From Actinoallomurus oryzae (GTDB taxonomy: Bacteria; Actinomycetota; Actinomycetes; Streptosporangiales; Streptosporangiaceae), in the NCBI RefSeq assembly GCF_039541955.1, contig NZ_BAABHF010000010.1, forward strand, positions 186,001 through 250,000: a DNA stretch of 64,000 nt. The letters are read 5' to 3'. The translations under genes were made by a program, and so were the position numbers. This document shows positions 24,587 through 33,124 of the stretch, one piece after another; within the stretch, counting starts at the first letter, position 1; the number at the start of each line of letters is the position of its first letter. Below the pieces are notes generated by a model. The model saw only the letters and a list, made by a program, of their open reading frames with translations. It searched no databases and was not told where the DNA came from.

Positions 24587-24618
24587 CTTACCGTACGCAA
24601 CAAAAATCTTACGGTACG
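24587..24618. promoter_or_regulatory. Paired CTTACSGTACG repeats (candidate operator)
   Basis: CTTACCGTACG (24587-24597) and CTTACGGTACG (24608-24618) are direct repeats 21 bp apart, two helical turns, and their cores TACCGTA/TACGGTA are also inverted. They sit in an AT-rich gap between the BldC-like regulator and the NERD protein gene, about 120 bp upstream of the latter. Confidence 0.4.
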
Positions 24619-24740
24619 ACACCTTTCTCGGCGTGCGCCTTCGTGTGGTATCAAATGCTTACTTCGCGCTTCTACGGGAATGCTGGCCAACAGCCTAGGC
24701 GATACGTACAGCAACGACATTTCAGGCAAAGAGGTCAGCG

Positions 24741-25580
24741 ATGCCTGGACGATCTATCTACAGCAAGAACCGAGCCACTGCGGCCGGAGAATCGACGCAG
24801 GGGTATTACGAAGCACGATGGATTCGCCGCCGCCCTCGCCGGGTCATGATCCGACTGCTGGTGTTCCTCATTCCGTTCATTTTCTTCACGCTTGTGCTCT
24901 CGTGGCGGAACGGGTTGGTGATCGGCTCGCTCGCGGTGGCGGCGGAGTTCACCTACGTGTGGCGTCGTCATCGGATGGCGACCGAGATGTTCAAATCGAA
25001 GCGCGCGGCGCGGACGACGGTCCGGGCGCTGTACCGGCTGGATCGGGCAGGCTACTACGCGTTTCATGACTGTCTTCTGGAGGGGAAGGAGACCGCCGAG
25101 CACATCCTCGTCGGGCCGACCGGGATCTGGTTGATCGATAGCGAGACCTTCCGGGCACAACCCCTTCTTTGGCCGGACGATAATCGCCTCGACGCAGACG
25201 AATTTCCGCCGGTTTCGCCGATCACGACGGTCCGGAAACACGCGCAGACCATGGCGAGGTTCGTCCGCGGCGCCCTCGGTAAAGACATCGTCACGCACGC
25301 GATACTCGCCGTGAGCGGGGCACCCTGGAGGCGTCTCAAAGTCGAGGAAGTGAAGGGCGTACCGGTCATCCACAGCCGATTAGTCGCATCGTGGATTCTG
25401 CGTAACGGCGACCCGATCTACTCGCCGGAAGATGTCGAGCGGATCACCACTACCGTGGCGGGCCGGCTATCGCTGCGCAGACAAACCAGCGACGATGCGA
25501 TTCCCTGGCTGACCAGGGCACTGCGGCTGCGACGCCCCGACACCCGCGCTCGCCGCCCGTCCCGGCGCTACCTCCCATAG
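24741..25580 (+). CDS. Membrane-anchored NERD-domain protein
   Basis: 279 residues from the ATG at 24741 with AGAGG upstream. After a basic N-terminus, two hydrophobic helices (~37-75) precede a nuclease-related domain: GKETAEHILVGPTGIWLIDSE is the NERD core, followed by a basic helix (VRKHAQTMARFVRG) and VHSRL-type strand. NERD proteins are related to restriction-like folds; no activity is shown for this subgroup. The 198-bp upstream region is AT-rich and carries the candidate operator described separately. Confidence 0.85.
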   Translation: MPGRSIYSKNRATAAGESTQGYYEARWIRRRPRRVMIRLLVFLIPFIFFTLVLSWRNGLVIGSLAVAAEFTYVWRRHRMATEMFKSKRAARTTVRALYRLDRAGYYAFHDCLLEGKETAEHILVGPTGIWLIDSETFRAQPLLWPDDNRLDADEFPPVSPITTVRKHAQTMARFVRGALGKDIVTHAILAVSGAPWRRLKVEEVKGVPVIHSRLVASWILRNGDPIYSPEDVERITTTVAGRLSLRRQTSDDAIPWLTRALRLRRPDTRARRPSRRYLP

Positions 25581-25607
25581 CCCGGCCCCCACGCTGAACC
25601 ACCCTCA

Positions 25608-25663
25608 CGAACAGGCGTTCTGACCGTCCAAAGTGGGGCTCGATCAGGCGTTCGGCCTGTTCG
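25608..25663. terminator. Possible bidirectional stem-loop between convergent genes
   Basis: CGAACAGGC (25608-25616) pairs with GCCTGTTCG (25655-25663), enclosing 38 nt. It lies between the convergent NERD and DUF4037 genes. No U tract. Confidence 0.35.
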
Positions 25664-25728
25664 CGTCACCCCGACCGAACCGGCGAACGCCGCGACGGGC
25701 GCGCTGGGGGGACGCCGCAGACCGCCGG

Positions 25729-26763
25729 CTAATTCCAGTGTTCGTAGACGTCCCGCAGCGACGCTCTCCGCCCCGCGTGTGAGAGCACGTCCACGCAGCC
25801 GACCCACTGTTCGACCGATCCGGCCGGCGGCAGCCTCCGGATCTCCGGATCGGCGATCTCCGCCAGCAGGCCCCGTACGACCTCCTCATCGATCGTCCGG
25901 TACGGCCGGTCCCAGAACGGTGTGACGGCGCGCGCGGGCGTCGGCAGGCCCCTCTGCCGCTGGACGTCCAGCAGAGCCTCGGCGGCCTCGGCCAGCGCCT
26001 GCTCCCGTTCCTTCCAGCCGGACGCCGCCACCACCCGCCGCAGATCCAGCCGGGCGGCCACCGGAAGTGTCGCGAAGACCGTGCCGCGCCACTTGGCGTA
26101 CGGCTGCCAACGCCGGGACAGCGTGAAGGCCAATGAGACCACGTCGGCGGCCAATTCGGCGCAAAGGAGGCGAGAGCCCAGCTCGTCGCCGCGCTCGGCG
26201 GTCCGTCCCACGAACGGCATCTGCTGAGCGAGGCGTTTCCACCCCGCGGCCAGGACGTACCGCTCGACGTCGGGCGGGTACCAGCGCAGCACCTGCCGGC
26301 ACCGGGCGAGCGTGGTGGTCCGGTCGGTGAACACGGGGCCGGCGGTGACTTCGAGCACGCTCTGCCCGGTGAGGCTGAGCCAGTCCACTGCCGAGAGGCC
26401 GCCGAGCGGGTCGACCCCCAGCCTGCCGACGGCGAAGTCCCTGACCGTGGCCGTGTCCACGTTGTGCCTGCGCGCGGCGTCCCACGTCACCGGAAATCTC
26501 ACCGGACGGCCCTGGAAGGTCTGGGGCAGCTCTCGCTCGAGTACCTCGATGATCCGTGGGACCGGCGCTCCGTCCTCCACGAGCAGCGTCAAGCGGCAAC
26601 CCCAGTCATGGTCACGGCTCATCGTGTCGTCGAGGCCGAGAACGTCCGAACCCGAGCCGAGACGTGCCGTGGCGTACGACAGCCCGGGAAAGACCCGGTC
26701 GAGAAGGGGCTCGACGACCTCGGCGGCGAAAGAGCGAGCCAGCCCGGCTCCGGAGACGTCCAC
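25729..26763 (-). CDS. DUF4037 putative nucleotidyltransferase
   Basis: 344 residues from a GTG at 26763; GTG 26790 and TTG 26799 are alternatives and none has a clear ribosome site. The N-terminal part holds a nucleotidyltransferase-like pattern, RLGSGSDVLGLDDTMSRDHDWG (read as GSxSD...DxDWG), and FPVTWDAARRHN. The C-terminal two-thirds are helical and match DUF4037 proteins. It follows the biosynthetic cluster on the same strand with a 90-bp gap, so it could be its last gene, but DUF4037 genes are common elsewhere and I do not assign it. Confidence 0.75.
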   Translation of the reverse strand: MDVSGAGLARSFAAEVVEPLLDRVFPGLSYATARLGSGSDVLGLDDTMSRDHDWGCRLTLLVEDGAPVPRIIEVLERELPQTFQGRPVRFPVTWDAARRHNVDTATVRDFAVGRLGVDPLGGLSAVDWLSLTGQSVLEVTAGPVFTDRTTTLARCRQVLRWYPPDVERYVLAAGWKRLAQQMPFVGRTAERGDELGSRLLCAELAADVVSLAFTLSRRWQPYAKWRGTVFATLPVAARLDLRRVVAASGWKEREQALAEAAEALLDVQRQRGLPTPARAVTPFWDRPYRTIDEEVVRGLLAEIADPEIRRLPPAGSVEQWVGCVDVLSHAGRRASLRDVYEHWN

Positions 26764-26853
26764 CGCGCCACCGCAACAGAAACAGGCCACCGCACGCAAG
26801 CCATTAACCGTCCGCGGGGTGCCTTCACAAGCGGCCGGATGCGCCGAGATTTC

Positions 26854-28143
26854 TCAGTAGTGGAACGCCGAGGCCACCTTGGCTCCCTTGCTCTGCAGGT
26901 TGACGACCGAGCCCTCGCCGGGCGGCAGGGCGCGGCAGAGTACGCCGCCGTACCCGGCCGGGAAGGCGAAGATGCCCCAGACGGCCCGCCAGTTCTCGAC
27001 CTCGCCGGTCTCGGGGTTCATGACCGGTTCCGAGGCCGGGTCGACGCGGCGCTGGACGATGTGGTCGCCGCCCTGGCACTCGGCGACCGTCTCGGCCCAC
27101 TCGCGGTCGGTCTGCTCCCAGCCGACGCGGATGCCCTGGCCCGCCAGGCCCGCGAACGGCTTGAGGATCATCTGGTCGCGTTCGGCGCGTACGAGGTCGG
27201 CCAGCTCCGGCGTGAGGGTCCGTGTCCAGGGCAGGATGCGGTCGATCAGGGCGTTCTCCTCCGCCGACAGGTCCGCCCGGAAGTCGGGGTCGGAGACCAG
27301 CGGCAGGCAGGTCTTGAACGAGAGCAGCGCGCTGTTCAGGGGCGTCCACAGGACGACCTGGCCCTCTTCGTGCGCTCGGGTGACCGCTTCGACGTACTCG
27401 TCGTTGCGCGGGTCGCGTGCCACCTGGTTGACCGAGAAGTAGCGCAGGAGGAGGTCGATCGGCCGGTCCCGTACGTACACCCGGCCGCCCTCGACCCGTA
27501 CGTCGTCGAGCTCTCCGTACACCGTCTCGACGCCGTACCCGCGAATGGTCTCCTGGAAGGAGCGGTGCAGGGACTCGTAGTACGGCGACATGCCGCCGAC
27601 GGCCTCCACCGTCGCGACGACGGGCGATTCCTTCCCCGTCACCGCGGCGAACTGCCGGGCCATGGCCGCCGGGGTGTCGACGTGCGTCAGGCCGTGTTCC
27701 GCCGCGAACTTCGCGAACGGCTCCATCGCGAGCAGGGAGTGGTTGATCTGGCTGACGTCGACCCCGCCGAGCTCGCTGCCGACGTTGAACTCCAGCAGGC
27801 GGAAGCTCTCGCCGTCGTCGTAGAGGTCGGCCCGGCCGTACAGCGGCTGCTCGCCGGTGAACCGGGCCATCAGCTCGGTGCGCCGCTCGTCGGCGCCGAT
27901 CGCGGCGCAGTACTTGCGGACGTCGCCGCCGAAGAGCCGGTCCGGCAGCGACACCATCAGGTCGAACAGGCCGGCGACGTCGGCGGCGGCGCGGCGGATC
28001 CGGTCCTCGGCGCAGAACAGCGGACGCGGCAGGAAGTACTTGCCCCACGCCGCGTACAACGCCTCGGGGAACTCGGCGTTCGCCATCACGTCGCGCAGGC
28101 CGGCGTCCGCCGCGCAGGCGTCCAGGTACTTGTCGGTGACCAT
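26854..28143 (-). CDS. Diverged ATP-grasp-like enzyme of the biosynthetic cluster
   Basis: 429 residues from the ATG at 28143 (GAGGAG upstream; ATG 28158 is weaker). RLLEFNVGSELGGVDVSQ and, later, DQMILKPFAGLAGQGIRVG resemble the metal-binding and nucleotide-lysine motifs of ATP-grasp enzymes. The motif order is swapped relative to classical ATP-grasp, as in glutathionylspermidine-synthase-type circularly permuted members. The C-terminus has HIVQRRVDP and WGIFAFPAGYGGVLCRALP, like the end of permuted ATP-grasp domains. The predicted reaction is ATP-dependent amide bond formation. Last clear gene of the cluster. Confidence 0.7.
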   Translation of the reverse strand: MVTDKYLDACAADAGLRDVMANAEFPEALYAAWGKYFLPRPLFCAEDRIRRAAADVAGLFDLMVSLPDRLFGGDVRKYCAAIGADERRTELMARFTGEQPLYGRADLYDDGESFRLLEFNVGSELGGVDVSQINHSLLAMEPFAKFAAEHGLTHVDTPAAMARQFAAVTGKESPVVATVEAVGGMSPYYESLHRSFQETIRGYGVETVYGELDDVRVEGGRVYVRDRPIDLLLRYFSVNQVARDPRNDEYVEAVTRAHEEGQVVLWTPLNSALLSFKTCLPLVSDPDFRADLSAEENALIDRILPWTRTLTPELADLVRAERDQMILKPFAGLAGQGIRVGWEQTDREWAETVAECQGGDHIVQRRVDPASEPVMNPETGEVENWRAVWGIFAFPAGYGGVLCRALPPGEGSVVNLQSKGAKVASAFHY

Positions 28144-28174
28144 CCGTGGGCTCCTCATCGTCGGGGGGTGGTGG

Positions 28175-29434
28175 TCAGGCGTCCGGGGTGACGATCAGGT
28201 CCTTCTCGATCTTCCGGATGGCCTCGCGGTCGGCGTGGATCTGGTCGCTGCTCTCGTGCGCGAGGATGATGTAGCCCATGGTCATGCTGGCGAGCAGGTC
28301 GGTGCTGGCGTCCACGTGGTCGCCGGTCCGTACGACGTGCACCGGGGAGTGGTAGCTCGGCAGCTCGCGAGCCTGGTCGTAGATCTCGGCGTTGCGCACG
28401 ATCCCCGTCGAGTGCGACATCAGGAACACCGCCATGACGTTGCGCCGGAGCGTGTAGCCGGGCGGCAGTTCGGCGCCGAGGCCCCGGCACACGTCCACGA
28501 TCCGGGTGACCTGGCTCCCGCCGGTGGCGATCTCGGTGACGGCGGGGTTGCCGGCGCCCGCGAGGCGGGCGTTGACCTCCACCAGCCGCGGTCCGTCGGG
28601 CGTCATCATGATCTCGGTGTGCGCGGCCCAGTTCTTCAGCCCGACCGCGTCCAGCGCGCCGAGCCCGTAGTCGATCAGGTCACCGTACGCGTCGCGGTCG
28701 TAGGGCAGCCACTCGACGCTGTCGTAGACCGCGATGCCCTCGCCGAACGGGACCCGCTTGTAGCGGATGATGTCGGTGATCGAGTGCCGTCCGTCGTGGC
28801 TGACGGTGTCGACGGCGTACTCGGTGCCGGTCAGCTGCTCCTGGACGAGGACCTCATCGGCCACCTCGTCGAGCTTGTTGCGGGTGCCGAGCAGCGCGTC
28901 GAACTGCTCGCGCCATCCGCGCCCGCCCGGCGCCCGGCTCACCCCGACGGTGCCCGCGCTGCTCGTCGGCTTGATCACCAGGTCCCGGCCGGTCAAGCCC
29001 TCGCGCTCGATCCAGGCGGCCACCTCGCCGGCGTCGCTGGTGCAGATCTGCCGGGGGATCGGCAGTCCCGCGGCGGCGACGGTCTGGTGCATGAGGTACT
29101 TGTGCCGGCGGGCGTTCACCAGCTCGGGAACGTTGGAGTACGCGGGCGTCAGCGCGTCCGAGAGGTCCTGCGCCAGGTGCAGCGCCGACTCGAGGCCGGG
29201 GATGACGGCCATCGGGCCCAGCGCCCGGAGCCGTTCGGTCGTCCCGGCCAGGTCGCCGTGGTGGTTGATGATCGCGTCGAAGTCACCGGGCACGTGCGAG
29301 GAGAACAGCGAGCCCCACCCCGGGACCGCGTAGTCGATCACCGCGACCGGGCTGATGCCCGCCTTCCGCAGCGCCGGCGCGATCATCGCCGCCGAGGTGA
29401 AGGGTTGCACGATCGCGACGACTGGTCTGTCCAT
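28175..29434 (-). CDS. ATP-grasp ligase (biosynthetic cluster)
   Basis: 419 residues from the ATG at 29434 with AAGGTGA upstream; GTG 29443 is possible. A ~110-residue N-terminal Rossmann-like domain leads to the ATP-grasp fold: RRHKYLMHQTVAAAGLPIPRQ, DLVIKPTSSAGTVGVSRA (Lys plus glycine loop), VLVQEQLTGTEYAVDTV and RLVEVNARLAGAGNP (metal-binding Glu/Asn). Such enzymes activate a carboxylate as acyl phosphate and couple it to an amine, as in L-amino acid ligases. Lies 25 bp after the MFS gene. Confidence 0.88.
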   Translation of the reverse strand: MDRPVVAIVQPFTSAAMIAPALRKAGISPVAVIDYAVPGWGSLFSSHVPGDFDAIINHHGDLAGTTERLRALGPMAVIPGLESALHLAQDLSDALTPAYSNVPELVNARRHKYLMHQTVAAAGLPIPRQICTSDAGEVAAWIEREGLTGRDLVIKPTSSAGTVGVSRAPGGRGWREQFDALLGTRNKLDEVADEVLVQEQLTGTEYAVDTVSHDGRHSITDIIRYKRVPFGEGIAVYDSVEWLPYDRDAYGDLIDYGLGALDAVGLKNWAAHTEIMMTPDGPRLVEVNARLAGAGNPAVTEIATGGSQVTRIVDVCRGLGAELPPGYTLRRNVMAVFLMSHSTGIVRNAEIYDQARELPSYHSPVHVVRTGDHVDASTDLLASMTMGYIILAHESSDQIHADREAIRKIEKDLIVTPDA

Positions 29435-29459
29435 GACGTTCACCTTTTCCTTGGGCGTC

Positions 29460-30722
29460 TTACTGGCTGTCGGCCGAGGAGGCCAGGGCGGGTTCGGCGG
29501 GCTCCGGCTCGACGCGCCGGCGGCGCAGCCCGGCGCCCGCCGCGACGAACACCGCGCCGGCCAGCGCGAAACCTCCGGTGAGCACCCACACGCCGGAGCC
29601 CCAGGCGTGCCATCCGGCCGTACCGATGAGGGGCCCGACGGCGTAGCCGACCTGCTGGGGCGTCGTCGCCGCGCCGATGTAGCGGGCGCGCAGGGCGGGC
29701 GGTGCGACGAGACCGGGGTAGGCCATCATCGACGGCGCGGCGACGACCTCCCCGAACGTCCACACCACGGTCGCGAGCACGAGCATCGCCACCGGGCTGG
29801 GCCCGGCGTAGATGAGGTGGCCGACCCCAAGCAGCGCCATCCCGGCCACCATGGGGACGCCGATCGGCAGCCGCTGCGTCCACTTGGACAGCAGCACCTC
29901 GCAGGCGATCACCATGAAGCCGTTGATGGTCAGCAGGGTCGCGTACACCTGCGCGCTGTGGCCCGACCCCTTGACGAACAGCGGCAGGGCGGCCGAGCTC
30001 TGGATGTAGGCGAGCGCGGTCAGGAACAGGCCGAGGACGACGAGCAGGAAACGCCGGTCGGCGAGCACCCGCCCGTAGCCGGGGCGTTCCTCCTGGTTCG
30101 CGGTCTTCCCGGCCGCCGCGGGGGCCGGCTCGCGGCCGGGCCCGAGCGCGGCGAAGGCGACGACGCCGAAGGCCAGTGAGGTCGCGGCGTCGACGTAGAA
30201 CAACGCGTCGTAGGAGGCGTACGCCAGCAGGAGGGCGGCGCCCAGGGGGCCGACCGTCGAACCCACGTTGAACGTGAGCCGCAGCAGCGAGAAGACCATG
30301 ACGTGCCGGTCCTTCGGCGTCTCCGCCACGATCCACGCCATGGCCGCGGGCCGGTACGCGTTCGCGGTCAGGCCCGCGCCGCAGGCCACCAGCGCGCCCA
30401 CCCACACGTTGGGGACGTGCACGATGGCCGCGGTCAGCACGGCCGTCCCGGCCATCGAGCCGGTGACGACCCAGCGGTAGCCGACCCGGTCCGCGACCGA
30501 GCCGCCGACCGCGGATCCGGAGATCCGCCCGACCATCAGCGCCATGAGGACGACGCCGCTCTCCCCCGCGCTGAAGCCCTGCCCGGTCAGGAACAGCACC
30601 AGGAACGCGTTCAGGAACGCGGCGAGGTTGCTGATCAGGTTGCCCAGGACCAGGACCCGGACCGGCCCGCTCATGGTCCGCAGCGTGGACAGGACGGTCG
30701 GGTGCGGCGCCCCCGCGGTCAT
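29460..30722 (-). CDS. MFS transporter, probable product exporter
   Basis: 420 residues from the ATG at 30722, whose ATGA overlaps the stop of the upstream ATP-grasp gene. Twelve predicted helices; the loop between helices 2 and 3 reads GGSVADRVGYRWVV (MFS motif A variant). This is the drug-efflux-like MFS class frequently embedded in natural-product clusters. Most likely exports the cluster product, possibly giving self-protection. Confidence 0.9.
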   Translation of the reverse strand: MTAGAPHPTVLSTLRTMSGPVRVLVLGNLISNLAAFLNAFLVLFLTGQGFSAGESGVVLMALMVGRISGSAVGGSVADRVGYRWVVTGSMAGTAVLTAAIVHVPNVWVGALVACGAGLTANAYRPAAMAWIVAETPKDRHVMVFSLLRLTFNVGSTVGPLGAALLLAYASYDALFYVDAATSLAFGVVAFAALGPGREPAPAAAGKTANQEERPGYGRVLADRRFLLVVLGLFLTALAYIQSSAALPLFVKGSGHSAQVYATLLTINGFMVIACEVLLSKWTQRLPIGVPMVAGMALLGVGHLIYAGPSPVAMLVLATVVWTFGEVVAAPSMMAYPGLVAPPALRARYIGAATTPQQVGYAVGPLIGTAGWHAWGSGVWVLTGGFALAGAVFVAAGAGLRRRRVEPEPAEPALASSADSQ

Positions 30723-31981
30723 GACGCCGGCTCCAACGGGGTTCCGGTGAAGGTGAAGAACCGCTCGGTGCCGACGACGGCCGCGCGGCTCTCCGCGAGC
30801 GTGTCCGCGACCGCGATCACGTAGCCGCTGCGGGCCAGGCCGCGCGGCGGCAGCCGTACCTGCGTGCCGGGCTGCGTCCCGACCTGCATCTCGACGATCG
30901 GCGGGCGCAGGAACTCCTCGTGCGCCGTCGCCGAGGTGATCTCCATGTCGTACGGCGGATAGGCGAACCGGACCGACGCGGCGCGGAGCGGCCCGGGGTG
31001 CGTTACGTCCGGGGCCCGGCCCGCGACGGCGTCGGCCGCCGCGAGCGGCGCGTCGACGCCGGACGTCAGCCGGCCGAGGTGCGGGATCATCCCGCCGCCG
31101 AGCCGGGCGTTGATCTCGATGACGTGCATCGCGCCGCCGGTGAGCTTGAACTCGATGTGGGTGTAGCCGTCGGTGAACCCGACCGCCTCGTGCGCGCGGC
31201 GCGCCGTCTCACGCATCAGCGGGTCGCCCAGCAGCGGATCGTTCGCGTCCACGTCGTGGCCGACCTCCTCGAACGCGAACCTGCCCTCCCCCAGGAACTT
31301 GCGCGCCACGATCAGCGGTGTGCAGATGCCCTGGTGCAGCACGCACTCGACGGAGATCTCCGGGCCGTCGAGGAACTCCTCGACGATCACGTAGTCCTCG
31401 AACTGGCGGATGCGGCCCATCCGGACCCCGTCGGTCAGGGCGAAGGCGGCATCGAGCTCCTCCGGCCGCTCGACCTTGCGGACGCCCATGCTGCCGCCGA
31501 GGTTGCGGGGCTTGAGGATGACCGGATAGCCGATCTCGGCGGCGAACGCGCGGGCCTGCTCCAGGGACGAGACGGCCTTCGACGCGGGCTGCGGGAGCCC
31601 GGCCTTCCGCAGCGCCTCGCGGGTCGCGCTCTTGTCGCGGCAGCGTGCGACCGCGTCCGGGGTGAAGGTGGTGAACCCCAGCGCGCCGCTCAGGTGCGCC
31701 GCGGTCTCGACGTAGACCTCGTCGTAGCAGTAGACGCCGGCGATCTCGTGGTGGTCGGCCACCTCGCGGGCCGCCGCCGTCAGCTTGTCCAGGTCGAGGC
31801 AGTCGACCACGGTGTGGCCGACGATGTAGGGGTCCTCCCAGGTGGGCGGGGCCGGGTTCAGCAGCCACAGCCGGTACCGCGCCGACACCGACTCCAGGAT
31901 GTAGGCACGGTAGACCCAGTAGCTGCTCGCGACGAGGAGAAGGAGCGGGCGGTCGTCGCCCGCCGGCGGGCGGTGTGACAT
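30719..31981 (-). CDS. ATP-grasp ligase (carboxylate-amine ligase type, biosynthetic cluster)
   Basis: 420 residues from the ATG at 31981 with GAGG upstream. N-terminal domain LLLLVASSYWVYRAYIL, then KSATREALRKAGLPQP, YPVILKPRNLGGSMGVRKV, YVIVEEFLDGPEISVECV and HVIEINARLGGGMIPHL, the canonical order of a carbamoyl-phosphate-synthase-like ATP-grasp amino acid ligase. The C-terminal ~90 residues match the extra domain of BacD/L-amino acid ligases. Translationally coupled to the MFS exporter. Confidence 0.9.
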   Translation of the reverse strand: MSHRPPAGDDRPLLLLVASSYWVYRAYILESVSARYRLWLLNPAPPTWEDPYIVGHTVVDCLDLDKLTAAAREVADHHEIAGVYCYDEVYVETAAHLSGALGFTTFTPDAVARCRDKSATREALRKAGLPQPASKAVSSLEQARAFAAEIGYPVILKPRNLGGSMGVRKVERPEELDAAFALTDGVRMGRIRQFEDYVIVEEFLDGPEISVECVLHQGICTPLIVARKFLGEGRFAFEEVGHDVDANDPLLGDPLMRETARRAHEAVGFTDGYTHIEFKLTGGAMHVIEINARLGGGMIPHLGRLTSGVDAPLAAADAVAGRAPDVTHPGPLRAASVRFAYPPYDMEITSATAHEEFLRPPIVEMQVGTQPGTQVRLPPRGLARSGYVIAVADTLAESRAAVVGTERFFTFTGTPLEPAS

Positions 31982-32023
31982 GCGAACCTCGATCAGGGTT
32001 GGAAGGCAGGGGGGAGTCCCGGG

Positions 32024-33124
32024 CTAACCGGTGAAGTAGTCCTCCGGTCCGCCCCGGCGGCGGACGTCGAGGGTGGCGCAGTGGAAGCCGCCGCCGAACG
32101 TGTTGACCGTGCGGAACGGCACCGGGATGGGCGTGAACCCCTCCTTCTCCAGCAGCCGGAGCAGCTCGGTCTCCTGGGCCTCCACGAAGATCCGTTCCTG
32201 GTCGAGCATCAGCGTGTTCATCGCGATCCAGCGGCTGCAGAAGTACATGGTCTGGTCCGCCGGGATGGCCGGCTCAGGGCAGACGATCATGTCCCAGCCC
32301 TGGAACATCTCCGGCGGCTCCGGCACCCGCTCGGGGTTGATGAGCACCTTGCCCGGCCGCAGCGGGACGAACGTGGCGTTCATGTGCATCGGGTGGTCGT
32401 CGACGAAGGCCACCTCGCGCACCCGGAACCGGTCGCCGAGCAGCCGGCGTACCCACTCGATGCCGAACCGGTTCGTCACGTGGCTGCGCTGCACGAGGAT
32501 GTCGCGGCCGAACCGCATGAAGTCGCCGGCGTCGAGGATCGGCTCGAACTCGGTGATGACCGAGGTCTCCGGCGGGAACGGGTTGTCTTTGGACGGCCCG
32601 CCCGCGGGCTTGGCCTCGGCGTATCGCGGGTTGAAAGAGTCGTCGGTCAGCTCCGGCTTGGGCGCCGCGACCCAGCCGGCTCCGCGCCGGAAGTAGTCCT
32701 TGAAGATCGTGCGGAAGGGATGGGTGGCGAAGTAGTACGACCGCCAGCCCATCGTCGCCTCGACGATCGTCTCGCCCGCCACCAGCGCGATGTCGCGCGG
32801 GAACGTGTGCGACGAGCCGCCGGTGGACTGCCACGCCTGGGTGCCGAAGGAGCGCGACTGGTCCACCGGGTCCGGGCGGCGTACGGTCACGCCCTCGGCC
32901 TCCAGGATCCGGACGAACCCGTCGAGCTCCTCGCGTGCCGCCTCGACCTGCTCGGCCGGGAACGCCCCGCCGCCGTTCCGGCGGTAGAACTCCCAGGCCT
33001 CCGGCGGCACGGTCGCCTCGATCGCGGGGTGCCACGGCGGCACGGCGGCGCCGTCGATGACCCCGACGATCACTTCCTCCAGCGGGTCCCACTCGTTGTA
33101 CGAGCCGACCGGGTTCGTCGTCAC
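32024..33124 (-). CDS. AGAT-like amidinotransferase (biosynthetic cluster)
   Basis: 366 residues from a GTG at 33124 that overlaps the previous stop (GTGA). The whole protein follows the glycine/inosamine amidinotransferase plan: LDAGDFMRFGRDILVQRSHVTN, DDHPMHMNATFVPLRPG and NTFGGGFHCATLD. Asp198, His247 and Cys349 occupy the positions of the AGAT catalytic triad, with near-identical spacing (49 and 102 residues versus 49 and 104 for Asp254/His303/Cys407 of AGAT). It should move an amidino group, normally from arginine, onto an amine acceptor; the acceptor is unknown. A source of the guanidine that the other enzymes could methylate and oxidise. Confidence 0.92.
   Translation of the reverse strand: MTTNPVGSYNEWDPLEEVIVGVIDGAAVPPWHPAIEATVPPEAWEFYRRNGGGAFPAEQVEAAREELDGFVRILEAEGVTVRRPDPVDQSRSFGTQAWQSTGGSSHTFPRDIALVAGETIVEATMGWRSYYFATHPFRTIFKDYFRRGAGWVAAPKPELTDDSFNPRYAEAKPAGGPSKDNPFPPETSVITEFEPILDAGDFMRFGRDILVQRSHVTNRFGIEWVRRLLGDRFRVREVAFVDDHPMHMNATFVPLRPGKVLINPERVPEPPEMFQGWDMIVCPEPAIPADQTMYFCSRWIAMNTLMLDQERIFVEAQETELLRLLEKEGFTPIPVPFRTVNTFGGGFHCATLDVRRRGGPEDYFTG

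Noticed and set aside
26464..28191. Long plus-strand open frame of 575 residues
   Set aside because: It is the antisense shadow of the DUF4037 and ATP-grasp-like genes, which have recognisable motifs.
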